A stretch of DNA of 64,000 bases, from NCBI GenBank assembly GCA_030424845.1, contig JAUHWC010000002.1, forward strand, positions 1 through 64,000, in the 5' to 3' direction. The position numbers were made by a program, and so were the translations under genes. The notes beneath the pieces are model-generated. The model was not told the origin of the DNA and did no database searches. It saw only the letters and a list, made by a program, of their open reading frames with translations. This document shows positions 42,911 through 52,294 of this stretch, piece after piece (within the stretch, counting starts at the first letter, position 1; each line of letters begins with the position of its first letter). The stretch is from Alphaproteobacteria bacterium (GTDB lineage Bacteria; Pseudomonadota; Alphaproteobacteria; Sphingomonadales; Sphingomonadaceae).

Positions 42911-44374
42911 TCAGGCCGGGGCAGCATCCAGCAGGATGGTCTTGGTCTCGACATAGGCATGGATCCCTTCATCGCCGCCTTCGCGGCCGATGCCGGACTG
43001 CTTGAAGCCGCCGAAGGGCGCGGTCCATTCCATGCGCATGCCGTTCTGGCCGACAACGCCGGTGCGCACCTTGCGGGCGATGTCATAGGCGGCCTGCGCA
43101 TCATTGGTGAAGACGCTGCCGTTGAGGCCGAAATTGCTCTCGTTGGCGATGCGGATGGCATCGTCCTCGTCTTCCGCCGGGATCAGGCAGAGCACCGGAC
43201 CGAATATCTCTTCCTGCGCAATGCGGCTGGTGTTGTCGACATTCGCGAACAGCGTGGGCTCGATGTAGTAGCCCTTGTTCATGTGCGCCGGGCGCTGGCC
43301 ACCGGTGACGAGATCGGCTGTCTTCCTGCCTTCCTCGATATACATTTCCACGCGGTCGCGCTGGCGGCGCATGGCGAGCGGGCCAAGCTGGGTTTGCGGA
43401 TCATTGGGATGGCCGATCTTCACGCCCTTCATCACCCCGGCGATGGCTTCTGCCAGCTCGTCATGGCGGGCCTTGGGCACGATGGCACGGCTGAGCATGG
43501 CGCAGACCTGCCCGCTCATCACGGTGATGGTATTGCCGAGGATCCCTGCGGCCGCCTCGATGGGGAAATCGTCGCGGATGATCGCGGCCGACTTGCCGCC
43601 CAGCTCGAAGGTGGCGCGGGTCATGTTGCCACCGCACACAGAGGCGATGTGCATCCCCGCCGCGGAGGAACCGGTGAAGGTGACCTTGTCGATCCGCCTG
43701 GAATGGACGAGGTGGTCCGCCGCCTCGCGATCGGACGGGACAAGGTTCACCGTGCCTGCCGGAATGCCTACCGCATCAGCGGCTTCGGCAATGATGTAGG
43801 CTTCCAGCGGGGTTTCCGGGGAAGGCTTCATGATCACGGTGCAGCCCGCGATCAGCGAATAGAACACCTTGTTTGCCATGATGGCGAAAGGTCCGTTCCA
43901 CGGTGCGATGGCAGCGACGACGCCGACGGGTTCGCGCACCACGCACACGGTATCCACCGCCATTCCGGGGCGGCGTTCTTCCCATGCGAAACGCTCACCC
44001 AGCGAAGCGATGCCGCGCAGGCCCGCCACACCGCCTGCATGCATCGGACCCGACGCGCTGGCGAGGCCGCCAATCTGCGCCGTCCACGCTGCGGCGAGTT
44101 CCGGCACGCGGGTTTCCAGGTGGTCCACCATCTCCATCAGCTTGGCCTGTCGCTCGAGCGGGGACAGCCGCGGCCAGGGGCCATTGTCGAACGCCTCGCG
44201 TGCGGCATCCACCGCCCGGTCCATGTCGACATTGTCGGCATGGGCCACGCGGGCAACGATCTCCTCGTCGGCAGGGTTCTCGATCTCGAGCACGCCGGTG
44301 CCGTGGGGCTGGACCCAGGCACCTGCGATATAGAGCTTGTCGGGATGCTGGACGTTCACGCCTTCGGGGGTCAT
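42911..44374 (-). CDS. Aldehyde dehydrogenase 2
   Basis: A 487-residue enzyme from the ATG at 44374 (GAGGAGA upstream). Motifs: IAPWNGPFAIM, ELGGKSAAI with the general-base Glu, and MSGQVCAM with the catalytic Cys. It begins 26 bp after the stop of PQQ dehydrogenase 2 on the same strand, so alcohol-to-aldehyde and aldehyde-to-acid steps are linked. Confidence 0.93.
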   Translation of the reverse strand: MTPEGVNVQHPDKLYIAGAWVQPHGTGVLEIENPADEEIVARVAHADNVDMDRAVDAAREAFDNGPWPRLSPLERQAKLMEMVDHLETRVPELAAAWTAQIGGLASASGPMHAGGVAGLRGIASLGERFAWEERRPGMAVDTVCVVREPVGVVAAIAPWNGPFAIMANKVFYSLIAGCTVIMKPSPETPLEAYIIAEAADAVGIPAGTVNLVPSDREAADHLVHSRRIDKVTFTGSSAAGMHIASVCGGNMTRATFELGGKSAAIIRDDFPIEAAAGILGNTITVMSGQVCAMLSRAIVPKARHDELAEAIAGVMKGVKIGHPNDPQTQLGPLAMRRQRDRVEMYIEEGRKTADLVTGGQRPAHMNKGYYIEPTLFANVDNTSRIAQEEIFGPVLCLIPAEDEDDAIRIANESNFGLNGSVFTNDAQAAYDIARKVRTGVVGQNGMRMEWTAPFGGFKQSGIGREGGDEGIHAYVETKTILLDAAPA

Positions 44375-44399
44375 CGGGTCTCTCCTCTCAACGACCGGA

Positions 44400-46622
44400 T
44401 CAGAAATTCGACAGGATGGTGAGGGACTGCGTATCGAGCGGCAAGCCGCGCCGTTGCAGTTCCAGTTCGCGGGCACGCAGGGTGGTTTGCGCATCGATCA
44501 GGAAGGCGTGGATGGCCTTGACCTGATCCTCGCTCAACCGGTCATCCCATTGCGGCATGCCGTTGGGCTTGAGCAGGCCTTCCAACACGATCTGGTTGAA
44601 GGCGGCATGCACGCCGGCATTCATCCGCCGCAGGTCCGGCAGGGGTGCGCGCGGCTGGTTGGAATGGCAGATGCTGCAGTTCTCGGTGAACAGCCCGCCG
44701 CCCATGGCGATCATCTCCGGCGTCGCATCCGGATATTGCGCGGGCGGTTCGTCCGCCGGTTGCAGCGGCGGCAGGTCATCGGGGATCGGCACCTCGCCGC
44801 CGCCCAGCCTGAAGACGAGCAAGCGGTTGCGATTGCCCTTGGAATATGCCGCGGCATAGCCTGGCACGAAGCCCCAGCCACCACCGCCCCAACCGGTTGC
44901 GACGGCGACATATTGCACGCCGTCCACGGAATAGGTCATGGGCGCGGCCATGATGGTGGAACCGGTGTCCACGCTCCACAATTCCTCACCCGTTTCCGCA
45001 TCGCGGGCAAACAGCCTGCCTGCCGCATTGCCGTGGAAGACGAGCCCGCTCTTGGTGGCAAGCGCGCCTTGCCGGTCCTGCCAGCCAAGCGATTCCACCG
45101 CCCACTTCGTCTCGCCCGTCAGCGGGTCGATGGCGCGGAACTGGCTGGTATAGGGCTGTTCCTTGACCCATTGCCAATGCGGATGGGCCTCCACCGCGGC
45201 GCGCACGGGCGGCGGCAGGGTAGCCGCAGCAGCCTCGAGGTCGGGCGTGAAGATGATCGCGGCACCGGCGTTGAGGAAGCCTTCCTGCCGCTCCACATTA
45301 TCGACAGGGCCAGGCAGGAACAGCAGGTTCCCCATGTCCAGCACATGCGCGAAATAGGTGTTGCGGTCCGGGTCATAGGCAGCCGGATACCAGTTGCGCG
45401 CGCCCGGCGATCCGGGGAACACGATCTGCGGGCCCTTGCTGTAATCGGCCCAGTCCATGCGGATGTTCGGACGACCGGCCTCGTAGTCCCAGCCATCGGC
45501 CCAGTTGGTGCGCACGATGGGATTGGCGGCCAGCGCCTCGCCCGTTTCGCGGTCCACCACGAAGAAGAAGCCGTTCTTGGGCGTATGCATGATGACGGGG
45601 CGGGTTTCGCCGTTCACCTCGAGATCCGCCAGCAGCATCGGCTGGGTGGCAGTGAGGTCCCAATTGTCCTGCGGCGTTTCCTGCAGGTACCAGTTCATCT
45701 CGCCGCTTTCCCGGTCCACCGCGATCAGCGAGTTGAGGTAGAGGTTGTCCCCGCCGCCGGGCGAGCGGATGGCCTGCGGGTAAGGCCCGCCATTGCCGCT
45801 GCCGATGATGACCTGGTCGAATTGCGGGTCATAGGTGATGGCATCCCACGCGGTGCCACCGCCGCCGATGTCCCAGCGTGTCTCCTCGCTCCAGGTGTCC
45901 AGCGCGGCATGAAGCTCGGCATGTTCCTGCGGCCCTTCAGCCGGATCATGCGGTACGGTGAAGAAGCGCCAAGCCTGCTTGCCATCATCGACGTGATAGG
46001 CGGTGACATAGCCGCGCGCGTCATATTCGCTGCCGGCATTGCCGATCACCACCAGGTCGCCGGCAAGTTCGGGCGCGCCGGTGGAGGTATAGCCACGGGT
46101 CTTGTCGATGATGGTATCGACCGACCATTCCACCGCACCGGTTTGCGCGTTGAGTGCATAAAGCACCCCGTCAGCCGCGCCCACGATCACCTTTTCGACG
46201 CCATCGGGCCCCTGGCTGACCGCAACACCGCGGTTGGCCCAGTCACAGCAGATCGCGCGGGCGATCTGCATGTCCATCTCGGGCGTGAAGGTCCACAGCT
46301 CCTCGCCCGTGACGGCATTGAGCGCATAGACACGGCCCAGCACGCCGGAGGTATACATCACCCCGTCGATCACGACAGGCGTTGCTTCCTGCACGCGGGC
46401 GCTGCCCAGGTCATATTCCCAGGCGAGCCCCAGTTCGGCGACGTTGGACGGGTTGATATCCTCCAGCCGCGAGAAATGGCTTTCCGCCCAGTCACCGCCG
46501 GGATTGTCCCAGTTCTCGCCCGCACCATAGGTGCCGGTATCGATGCTGGCGGGATCGAAACTGTCGCCGCAAGCCGCAAGCGCGAGCGCCGCGACTGCCG
46601 TGATGGCAATGCGCTTGATCAT
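44400..46622 (-). CDS. PQQ-dependent quinohaemoprotein alcohol dehydrogenase 2 (lipoprotein)
   Basis: A 740-residue enzyme from the ATG at 46622, which overlaps the NmrA-gene stop (ATGA). Lipobox LALAACG predicts anchoring as a lipoprotein. It has the vicinal Cys pair (RAICCDWANRG), the metal-binding GSGNGGPYP, catalytic D322 in NWDLTATQP, where the +2 residue is Thr and so calcium use is expected, and a C-terminal cytochrome c (CSICHSN). It is a classical type II quinohaemoprotein alcohol dehydrogenase in the periplasm. Confidence 0.93.
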   Translation of the reverse strand: MIKRIAITAVAALALAACGDSFDPASIDTGTYGAGENWDNPGGDWAESHFSRLEDINPSNVAELGLAWEYDLGSARVQEATPVVIDGVMYTSGVLGRVYALNAVTGEELWTFTPEMDMQIARAICCDWANRGVAVSQGPDGVEKVIVGAADGVLYALNAQTGAVEWSVDTIIDKTRGYTSTGAPELAGDLVVIGNAGSEYDARGYVTAYHVDDGKQAWRFFTVPHDPAEGPQEHAELHAALDTWSEETRWDIGGGGTAWDAITYDPQFDQVIIGSGNGGPYPQAIRSPGGGDNLYLNSLIAVDRESGEMNWYLQETPQDNWDLTATQPMLLADLEVNGETRPVIMHTPKNGFFFVVDRETGEALAANPIVRTNWADGWDYEAGRPNIRMDWADYSKGPQIVFPGSPGARNWYPAAYDPDRNTYFAHVLDMGNLLFLPGPVDNVERQEGFLNAGAAIIFTPDLEAAAATLPPPVRAAVEAHPHWQWVKEQPYTSQFRAIDPLTGETKWAVESLGWQDRQGALATKSGLVFHGNAAGRLFARDAETGEELWSVDTGSTIMAAPMTYSVDGVQYVAVATGWGGGGWGFVPGYAAAYSKGNRNRLLVFRLGGGEVPIPDDLPPLQPADEPPAQYPDATPEMIAMGGGLFTENCSICHSNQPRAPLPDLRRMNAGVHAAFNQIVLEGLLKPNGMPQWDDRLSEDQVKAIHAFLIDAQTTLRARELELQRRGLPLDTQSLTILSNF

Positions 46623-47527
46623 TTGGGCCACTGGTCCTGGTACTGTTCCATTACACTGCGCAGGCTGCGCGGCTTCTTGCCGGTGATGCGTTCCACGTCA
46701 TCGGATTCGATATCCATGAAGCCTTCGCGGATGGATTGGCCGAAGGTGACCATCCCCTCGCTGGCCCACGGAATCGGCGTATTGGGTGTCAGGTCCTCGG
46801 ACTTGCGCACCGCGCCGATGGAATCGAAATATTGGTACATGCCCTCTTCGTCCACGATCTGGACCGCGATCGGCTTGCCGGACATTTCCGACACCAGCGC
46901 CATCGCATCGGGCAGCGTCCACAGGTCAGGCCCCGTCACATCATAGGCCTTGTTCTCGTGCCCCTGCTGCGTCAGCACGCCAACGGCAATCGCCACGCAG
47001 TCATCGCGGCTGACGATCGGCACGCGGCCATCAGCGGCATTTTCCATCTTGGATCCGGCCATCAGCGCCGGGATCGCCATCGCCGTGGCAACCGCTTCGG
47101 CATAGAGGCTGTTGCGCAGGAAGGTGTAGGCCACCCCGCATTGCTCGAGCATCTCCTCGGTCGCGATGTGATCGAACCCCTCGACCGAGGGATTGCCCGG
47201 TTTGCGCGCTCCCAGCAGCGAGGTGTAGACGATATGCTTCACCCCGGCGGCCTTCGCCGCATTGATGGCATTGCCGTGCTGGCGCGGACGCTGCCCGACC
47301 ATGGTGGTGGAGATCAGCAGCAGCTTCTCGCCGCCGGCCATCGCTTCTTCCAGCCCGTCAGGCGAATCGAAATCGGCGGCGCGCACCTCTGCCCCGCGCG
47401 CGGCGAGGTCTGCCAGCTTGTCAGTCGAACGCGACAGGGCGATCACCTCGCACCCCATGTCCAGAAGCTGCGAAGCGGCGGCATGGCCGAACTGGCCGGA
47501 GGCCCCGGAAACGATAATCTTGCCCAT
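46619..47527 (-). CDS. NmrA-like NAD(P)-binding protein
   Basis: A 302-residue Rossmann protein of the NmrA/QOR2 group: IIVSGASGQFGHAAASQLL dinucleotide motif (residues 3-21 in outline), then ALSRSTDKL and LLLISTTMVGQR. Such proteins reduce quinones or isoflavonoid/phenylcoumaran-type ethers, or sense redox state. It heads the minus-strand operon with PQQ dehydrogenase 2 and aldehyde dehydrogenase 2, under the TAAC-N4-GTTA site at 47559. Confidence 0.88.
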   Translation of the reverse strand: MGKIIVSGASGQFGHAAASQLLDMGCEVIALSRSTDKLADLAARGAEVRAADFDSPDGLEEAMAGGEKLLLISTTMVGQRPRQHGNAINAAKAAGVKHIVYTSLLGARKPGNPSVEGFDHIATEEMLEQCGVAYTFLRNSLYAEAVATAMAIPALMAGSKMENAADGRVPIVSRDDCVAIAVGVLTQQGHENKAYDVTGPDLWTLPDAMALVSEMSGKPIAVQIVDEEGMYQYFDSIGAVRKSEDLTPNTPIPWASEGMVTFGQSIREGFMDIESDDVERITGKKPRSLRSVMEQYQDQWPK

Positions 47528-47558
47528 CGAAAGTCCTCTCCTTCTTGGCAGGCGATAT

Positions 47559-47570
47559 TAACGAGTGTTA
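47559..47570. promoter_or_regulatory. TAAC-N4-GTTA operator candidate 1
   Basis: TAACGAGTGTTA in the divergent promoter between the NmrA gene (start 47527) and SnoaL-like gene 3 (start 47604). The same 12-bp inverted repeat is found at 53108 and 56437, each time in a divergent promoter of this cluster. Confidence 0.55.
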
Positions 47571-47603
47571 CGGTTGTGGCAACACATGAGGAAGAGAGAA
47601 TCC

Positions 47604-48101
47604 GTGACCAAACTATCCATCGAGGACCGCCTGGGCCTGCAGGACCTGATCGCTGACTACAGCTGGGCGCTGGATACCGGTGATGCCGAGGCGCTGGTGG
47701 CGTGCTTCACCGAAGACTGCCTGATGAGCGAGGAAGTGTTCGAGGACCCGGATATCTGGGAAGGCCACGATGGCATCCGCGGGCTGATGAAGCATTATGC
47801 CAATGCCCCCGGCTTTCCCGGGCGCCAGCATCACGTGACGCAGGTGAAATACCTCCCGCAGGATGATGCCAGCGTAAAGATGAAGAGCTTTGCCTTCGTC
47901 ACCGAATGCCACGACGAACCGCCCTACGAGCTGCGCTTCTGCGGCTGGTATGACGATCACGCCGTGAAGGGAGCGGACGGCAAGTGGCGTTTCCAGCGCC
48001 GCATCGTGCGCCTGTGGGATGGCGAGGTGCTGAAGAACTTCCCCGGTCGCGGCCACTGGGTGCCGCGCAAGCGCCCTGCCTCGCTGATCATCCGGAAGTG
48101 A
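47604..48101 (+). CDS. SnoaL-like / NTF2-fold protein 3
   Basis: A 166-residue cytosolic protein from the GTG at 47604 (GAGAGA upstream; the ATG at 47586 has no ribosome site). SnoaL_4 fold: LSIEDRLGLQDLIADYSWALDT and CFTEDCLMSEEVF, then WRFQRRIVRLWDG. It precedes the tannase-like gene by 62 bp on the same strand. Possible hydratase, isomerase or carrier for a pathway intermediate. Confidence 0.82.
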   Translation: MTKLSIEDRLGLQDLIADYSWALDTGDAEALVACFTEDCLMSEEVFEDPDIWEGHDGIRGLMKHYANAPGFPGRQHHVTQVKYLPQDDASVKMKSFAFVTECHDEPPYELRFCGWYDDHAVKGADGKWRFQRRIVRLWDGEVLKNFPGRGHWVPRKRPASLIIRK

Positions 48102-48163
48102 CCGCAATCCGTCTGGCATGGATGCAGCACCTGCGTTAGGCTGATCCGAGAGAGGGAGACATC

Positions 48164-49732
48164 ATGACTTTCAAGACCTTGCTGGCCGCAACCGGATCGC
48201 TTGCCGCGCTGGCGCTTTCCGCCCCCGCCCACGCCGCTTGTGCGGACCTTGCGGACATGGACCTTGCCGGCGGCACCATCACCTCTGCCGAGATCGTCGC
48301 CGCCGGCGCGTTCGAGGCACCGCCCAGCGCCTTCGGCCCGCCACCGGGCATCGCCGCATCGCCCTTTGCCGACGTGCCGCAGTTCTGCCGCGTGCGCATG
48401 ACGCTGACCCCGAGCGATGATTCCGACATCAGGAGCGAGGTCTGGCTGCCGCTGTCCGGCTGGAACGGAAAGTATGTTGGCGTGGGCAACGGCATCTGGG
48501 CCGGCTCCATTTCCTATACCGAAATGGGCCGCAACGTGGCGCGCAACTATGCCACCGCCGCCACCGACACCGGCCATGTCGGCAACGGGCTGACCGCCGA
48601 ATGGGCCATCGGCCATCCGGAAAAGCTGGTCGATTTCGGGCACCGCGCGGTGCACGTCACCACCGTGGCGGCGAAGGCCGTGGTCGAGGCATTCTATGGC
48701 CGCGCACCCTCGCTCTCGATCTGGAATTCCTGCTCCACCGGCGGCAGGCAGGGGCTGATGGCGGCGCATCGTTACCCGCAAGATTTCGACGCTATATCCT
48801 CCATGGCGCCTGCCAACCCGATGACCGACCTGATGACGCAGAGCATGTGGCAAGGCTTCCAGCCCCAGCGTTTCGGCGTGCAGATCACCCCGGCCGAACT
48901 GGGCCTGGTGCGCAGCGAAATCCTGCGCAGCTGTGACGGGCTGGACGGCGTGGAGGACGGCATCGTTGGCCGGCCGCTGCAATGCCGCCCCGATTTTGCC
49001 CGGCTGCAATGCACGCCCGGCCAGCAAGGCGGCTGCCTGAGCGACGGGCAGTTGCAGGCGGTCTACAACCTGTTCGGCGGCACGCGCGCCAATGACGGCA
49101 CGCTGTTGCTGCCCGGCTGGCCCTATGGCTCGGAAATGCAGATGGCGGCGCTGGTGATGGGTGCCGAACCCTTCCCCGTGGCGATGAGCTATTTCCGGGA
49201 CCTGGTGTTCCACGGCCAGTCCGGCTGGGACTGGAAGACGATGGATTACCGCACCTACACCGACGCGGGCCGGGCCTATGGCGCGGATATCCTGAACGTT
49301 CCGGCAGACGGGCTTTCCGCGTTCTTCGCCCGCGGCGGCAAGCTGTTGCTGTCCCACGGCTGGGCGGACGGTCTGATCCCGGCCACCAACACGCTGCAGT
49401 TCTATCACGGGCTCTACAACGCCCTGCCGCGCGAACAGGCGCAGCAGCAGACGCGGCTGTTCATGGCACCGGGCATGGATCACTGTTCCGGCGGTGTCGG
49501 GCCGAGCGAGTTCGACACGCTGGGCGTGGTCGATGCCTGGGCGACAACGGGCGTGGCACCTGACCGGATCCTCGCCACTCGCCCGGTGCAGGCTTCCGGC
49601 GGTTTCGGCGGACCTCCCCCGCCCCCGCGCGAGCCGATGGAGCGGCCGCTCTGCGCATGGCCGATGGTCGCCATCCATGACGGCAGCGGCGATCCCGCCG
49701 TGGCCAGCAGCTTCAGCTGCGGACTGGAATAA
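48164..49732 (+). CDS. Tannase / feruloyl-esterase family hydrolase
   Basis: A 522-residue exported protein: signal peptide (cleaved after AHA, residue about 24) and the tannase fold with the CS-D-HC arrangement, nucleophile S191 next to C190 (NSCSTGGRQG) and the His-Cys in MDHCSGG. Family members release gallic, ferulic or related acids, or alkyl alcohols, from esters in the periplasm. This makes an ester of a phenolic acid a reasonable substrate class for the cluster. Confidence 0.92.
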   Translation: MTFKTLLAATGSLAALALSAPAHAACADLADMDLAGGTITSAEIVAAGAFEAPPSAFGPPPGIAASPFADVPQFCRVRMTLTPSDDSDIRSEVWLPLSGWNGKYVGVGNGIWAGSISYTEMGRNVARNYATAATDTGHVGNGLTAEWAIGHPEKLVDFGHRAVHVTTVAAKAVVEAFYGRAPSLSIWNSCSTGGRQGLMAAHRYPQDFDAISSMAPANPMTDLMTQSMWQGFQPQRFGVQITPAELGLVRSEILRSCDGLDGVEDGIVGRPLQCRPDFARLQCTPGQQGGCLSDGQLQAVYNLFGGTRANDGTLLLPGWPYGSEMQMAALVMGAEPFPVAMSYFRDLVFHGQSGWDWKTMDYRTYTDAGRAYGADILNVPADGLSAFFARGGKLLLSHGWADGLIPATNTLQFYHGLYNALPREQAQQQTRLFMAPGMDHCSGGVGPSEFDTLGVVDAWATTGVAPDRILATRPVQASGGFGGPPPPPREPMERPLCAWPMVAIHDGSGDPAVASSFSCGLE

Positions 49733-49750
49733 CAGGCGTGCCTGCCGCGC

Positions 49751-50281
49751 CTAGGCGCGCGGCACCAGCACCCAGCCCAGCACCGTGCCCGGATCGCCGG
49801 CAACCGCGAAACGGGGGACTTGCGGCAGTTCGCTCGCTTGCGGGTTGGCCGCCCATGCAGCGAGCAGTTCCACCCATTTCTCCCCCGCCCCGGCGGCCAT
49901 GCGGTTCAAGGCGTTCCAGCCGGGCGACAGGGTGAACCCTTCGCAAGCACCATTGCAGCCGCGCAGTTCGGTGGCGAGGACATAGCCTTCCTCCATCGCG
50001 ACTTCGCCGATCAGCAGCGCTTCGGCATGGCGGCTGACCCCGGCGACCAGCGCGGGCTTGCTTGCAAGCACCTCGCGCCCGAAGCGCACCGGATCGCCGG
50101 CAATGGCGCGCGTGGTGGCACCTGCGGCCCTGCCCGCATCGCCAAAGCGGCGCCCGGCATTGAGGCTGTCATCATGCAGCAGCAGCGACTTGCCACCCGT
50201 CTTCCATTGCCAGCTGGCAAGGCCGGCAACCGTGGGCACGGCCAGCGCGCCCAGCATCATTCCGCGGCGCGAGAGTTTCAT
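49751..50281 (-). CDS. Exported protein with Tat-like signal, unknown function
   Basis: A 176-residue protein with an N-terminal twin-Arg-like signal (KLSRRGMMLGALAVPTVAGL). The mature part contains a Cys pair (RGCNGACEGF) and no known domain. It overlaps the cytochrome c gene by ATGA, and that gene overlaps the flavoprotein gene in the same way, so the three are one coupled unit. It may be an assembly or accessory protein for the flavocytochrome. Confidence 0.72.
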   Translation of the reverse strand: MKLSRRGMMLGALAVPTVAGLASWQWKTGGKSLLLHDDSLNAGRRFGDAGRAAGATTRAIAGDPVRFGREVLASKPALVAGVSRHAEALLIGEVAMEEGYVLATELRGCNGACEGFTLSPGWNALNRMAAGAGEKWVELLAAWAANPQASELPQVPRFAVAGDPGTVLGWVLVPRA

Positions 50282-50706
50282 TGCGGGCCTCCTGCCGGTG
50301 CCTCGATGTGCGGACCTGCCGCAAGGTAGTCTGCAATCGCCTGCAGGTCCTCGTCCGACACCTCGCCACGCGGGATGGCGGGCATGTTGCCGATCCCCAT
50401 GCGGGCAGCGGTGATGACGTATTCAGCGGTGAGATTGTCCCGGGCTTCCAGCAGCGAGACTTCCATCCGGCGGCCGAGAAGCCCCGTGCCCATGCCGTTG
50501 GGGCCGTGGCACATGATGCAGTATTCGACATATTTCGCCTCGCCGCCCGTGGCATCGGGACGCTGCGCCATGGTGATCGGCTGGGGCATCGGCGGCGGGC
50601 CGCCAGCGGCGGCTTCGTCCCCGCCAGCGCCGTCTCCACCGGCGCAAGAAGCGAGCGAAAATGCTGCAGCAAGAAGTGCAGCATGAGATGCAGCAAATTT
50701 CCTCAT
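50278..50706 (-). CDS. Cytochrome c subunit of a flavocytochrome
   Basis: A 142-residue exported cytochrome from the ATG at 50706: lipoprotein-like signal (FSLASC), Pro/Gly-rich linker, haem motif YCIMCHG and a Met ligand in MGIGNMP. It overlaps the upstream flavoprotein gene (ATGA) as the cytochrome of p-cresol methylhydroxylase does with its flavin subunit. It would take electrons from the flavin and pass them to the respiratory chain. Confidence 0.88.
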   Translation of the reverse strand: MRKFAASHAALLAAAFSLASCAGGDGAGGDEAAAGGPPPMPQPITMAQRPDATGGEAKYVEYCIMCHGPNGMGTGLLGRRMEVSLLEARDNLTAEYVITAARMGIGNMPAIPRGEVSDEDLQAIADYLAAGPHIEAPAGGPQ

Positions 50707-52265
50707 TGTCCGCGCTCCCCGGCAAAGTTTCGTGGCCATATGCCGCTCTTGCCCGGGGCGATGATGCCATTGGGATCAAGGGCGTTCTTCACCTTCTCGT
50801 TGAGGCGCAGCAAAGCCTTGTTATTGAAGTCATAAGTGCCCGCAACAAGATCCATGTAGTCAAGGTGCGTGCGATATTCGCCGTAACCCTGTTCCTTGGC
50901 ATCGGCCACCAACGTTCGGAAGAACGGATCGATCTTCGCCATCATCGCCGGATCATCCTTGTTGAACACCATGGCGTTGACATTGGTCAGGTGCCGTTCG
51001 CCGAAGGCGAAGCTGCCCTGGTAGTCCATCCCCCATTCCTGGTAGCGGGCGTAGGTGCGCTGGAATTGCGCCAGCGCCTTGTCGCCATCCTGCTCGATGA
51101 TGGGGCTGAAACCGATGTGGCCGCCGCGCCCGCCATACCAATTGACGTTCTGCATCGGGAAGGTCAGCGGCGTGCCTGTCCAGCCGGTATATTCCAGCGG
51201 TTGGCCGCGAACCCAGCTGGTCGGCTTGATCGCCATCGGCCCGGCATTGCCCATCGCTTCCTCGAGGATCTTGTAGGCGGCCTTGTTCACTTCCTCGCGG
51301 CCATAGAGGCGCAAGGAAACGCCCCACCAGCCGATGTTGAACTGCTTGCGGATCGCATCGATCACGCTGTCGGACAAAGCGCCCGGCTCGTCGGTCCAGT
51401 CAGTCCGGCGGGTGAGCACGGCAGCTGCGCGCATCCAGTTGCCGATCGACGGGCTTTGCGTCAGCACGCGCTCGCGCCGCAAGGGGGCGATGGTATCGAC
51501 CATCACCTTGAGGTCCTCCGGCTTGTCGAATTCGACATCCATGCCTATCAGGCTTTCGGGTTCGGGCATCATCCACATGCCCATCTTCGTCACGATGCCG
51601 AAATTGGACTGGACGAACATCTGGTCCCAGCCGGGACCGAAGCCGAAGGGATAGGCGCTCCATGTCGGCGCGTTGGAGAATGCGCCCATGCCGGTGCGCA
51701 CCAAATCGCCATCGGGCAGGACAACTTCCAGGCCGCAGATGTTCTTGGTGTGCTCGCCATAGGGCGTGTAGCCCACGCCGCGATCGAGCGCATTGCCCAT
51801 GACCGAACCCCAGCTGTTGCCGGGGGTGGAAAGCCAGTAGGGCAGGTTGTTGCGCTGGACGTAGTCATACAGGTCATAGAAGCCGACGCCCGGCTCCAGG
51901 ATCACCGTGCCCAGCTCCTCGTCGAACTCGATCTTCTTCATCCGCGACAGGTCGAGCACCACGGAGCCTTCCAGCACCGGAGCGGTGCCGCCGTAGCCCA
52001 GGTTCTTGCCGCGCGCGATCGGGAACAGCGGCAGGCGGTACTGGTTGGCGATGCGCACCACGGCCTGCACTTCCTCCACGCTTTCGCAAGCGACTGCGCC
52101 GGAAGGATGGTGCGCCTCGTCATCCACGGCGAACTTGTCGAGATAGGACGTGCGGTCCAGTTCCTCGAAGAAGACCTTGTTCGCGCCCAGCACGCTTTCG
52201 AAGGCGCGCTGCGCCTGGGTCAGCTTCTGCAGGGTGAAATCGGGGGGAAGGCGAAGTTCGGCCAT
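50703..52265 (-). CDS. p-Cresol methylhydroxylase / vanillyl-alcohol-oxidase-like flavoprotein
   Basis: A 520-residue FAD enzyme of the VAO/PCMH family: FAD-binding part with FPIARGKNLGYGG and VLDLSRMKKI, VEPG-like ILEPGVGFYDLYDYV, then NALDRGVGYTPYGEH. These enzymes oxidise the side chain of 4-alkylphenols (p-cresol, eugenol, 4-ethylphenol types) through a quinone methide. No signal peptide is seen, as in PchF subunits that are exported or act with the cytochrome. The coupled cytochrome gene favours a dehydrogenase over an oxidase. Confidence 0.9.
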   Translation of the reverse strand: MAELRLPPDFTLQKLTQAQRAFESVLGANKVFFEELDRTSYLDKFAVDDEAHHPSGAVACESVEEVQAVVRIANQYRLPLFPIARGKNLGYGGTAPVLEGSVVLDLSRMKKIEFDEELGTVILEPGVGFYDLYDYVQRNNLPYWLSTPGNSWGSVMGNALDRGVGYTPYGEHTKNICGLEVVLPDGDLVRTGMGAFSNAPTWSAYPFGFGPGWDQMFVQSNFGIVTKMGMWMMPEPESLIGMDVEFDKPEDLKVMVDTIAPLRRERVLTQSPSIGNWMRAAAVLTRRTDWTDEPGALSDSVIDAIRKQFNIGWWGVSLRLYGREEVNKAAYKILEEAMGNAGPMAIKPTSWVRGQPLEYTGWTGTPLTFPMQNVNWYGGRGGHIGFSPIIEQDGDKALAQFQRTYARYQEWGMDYQGSFAFGERHLTNVNAMVFNKDDPAMMAKIDPFFRTLVADAKEQGYGEYRTHLDYMDLVAGTYDFNNKALLRLNEKVKNALDPNGIIAPGKSGIWPRNFAGERGQ

Positions 52266-52294
52266 AAGTGGTTACCTTGTCAGCTTGCCGGCCC

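Noticed and set aside
44337-46946. 869-residue frame opposite PQQ dehydrogenase 2
   Set aside because: It has no motif, while the other strand has the full propeller, the vicinal Cys pair and a cytochrome c domain. The frame is open only because of GC-rich codon use.
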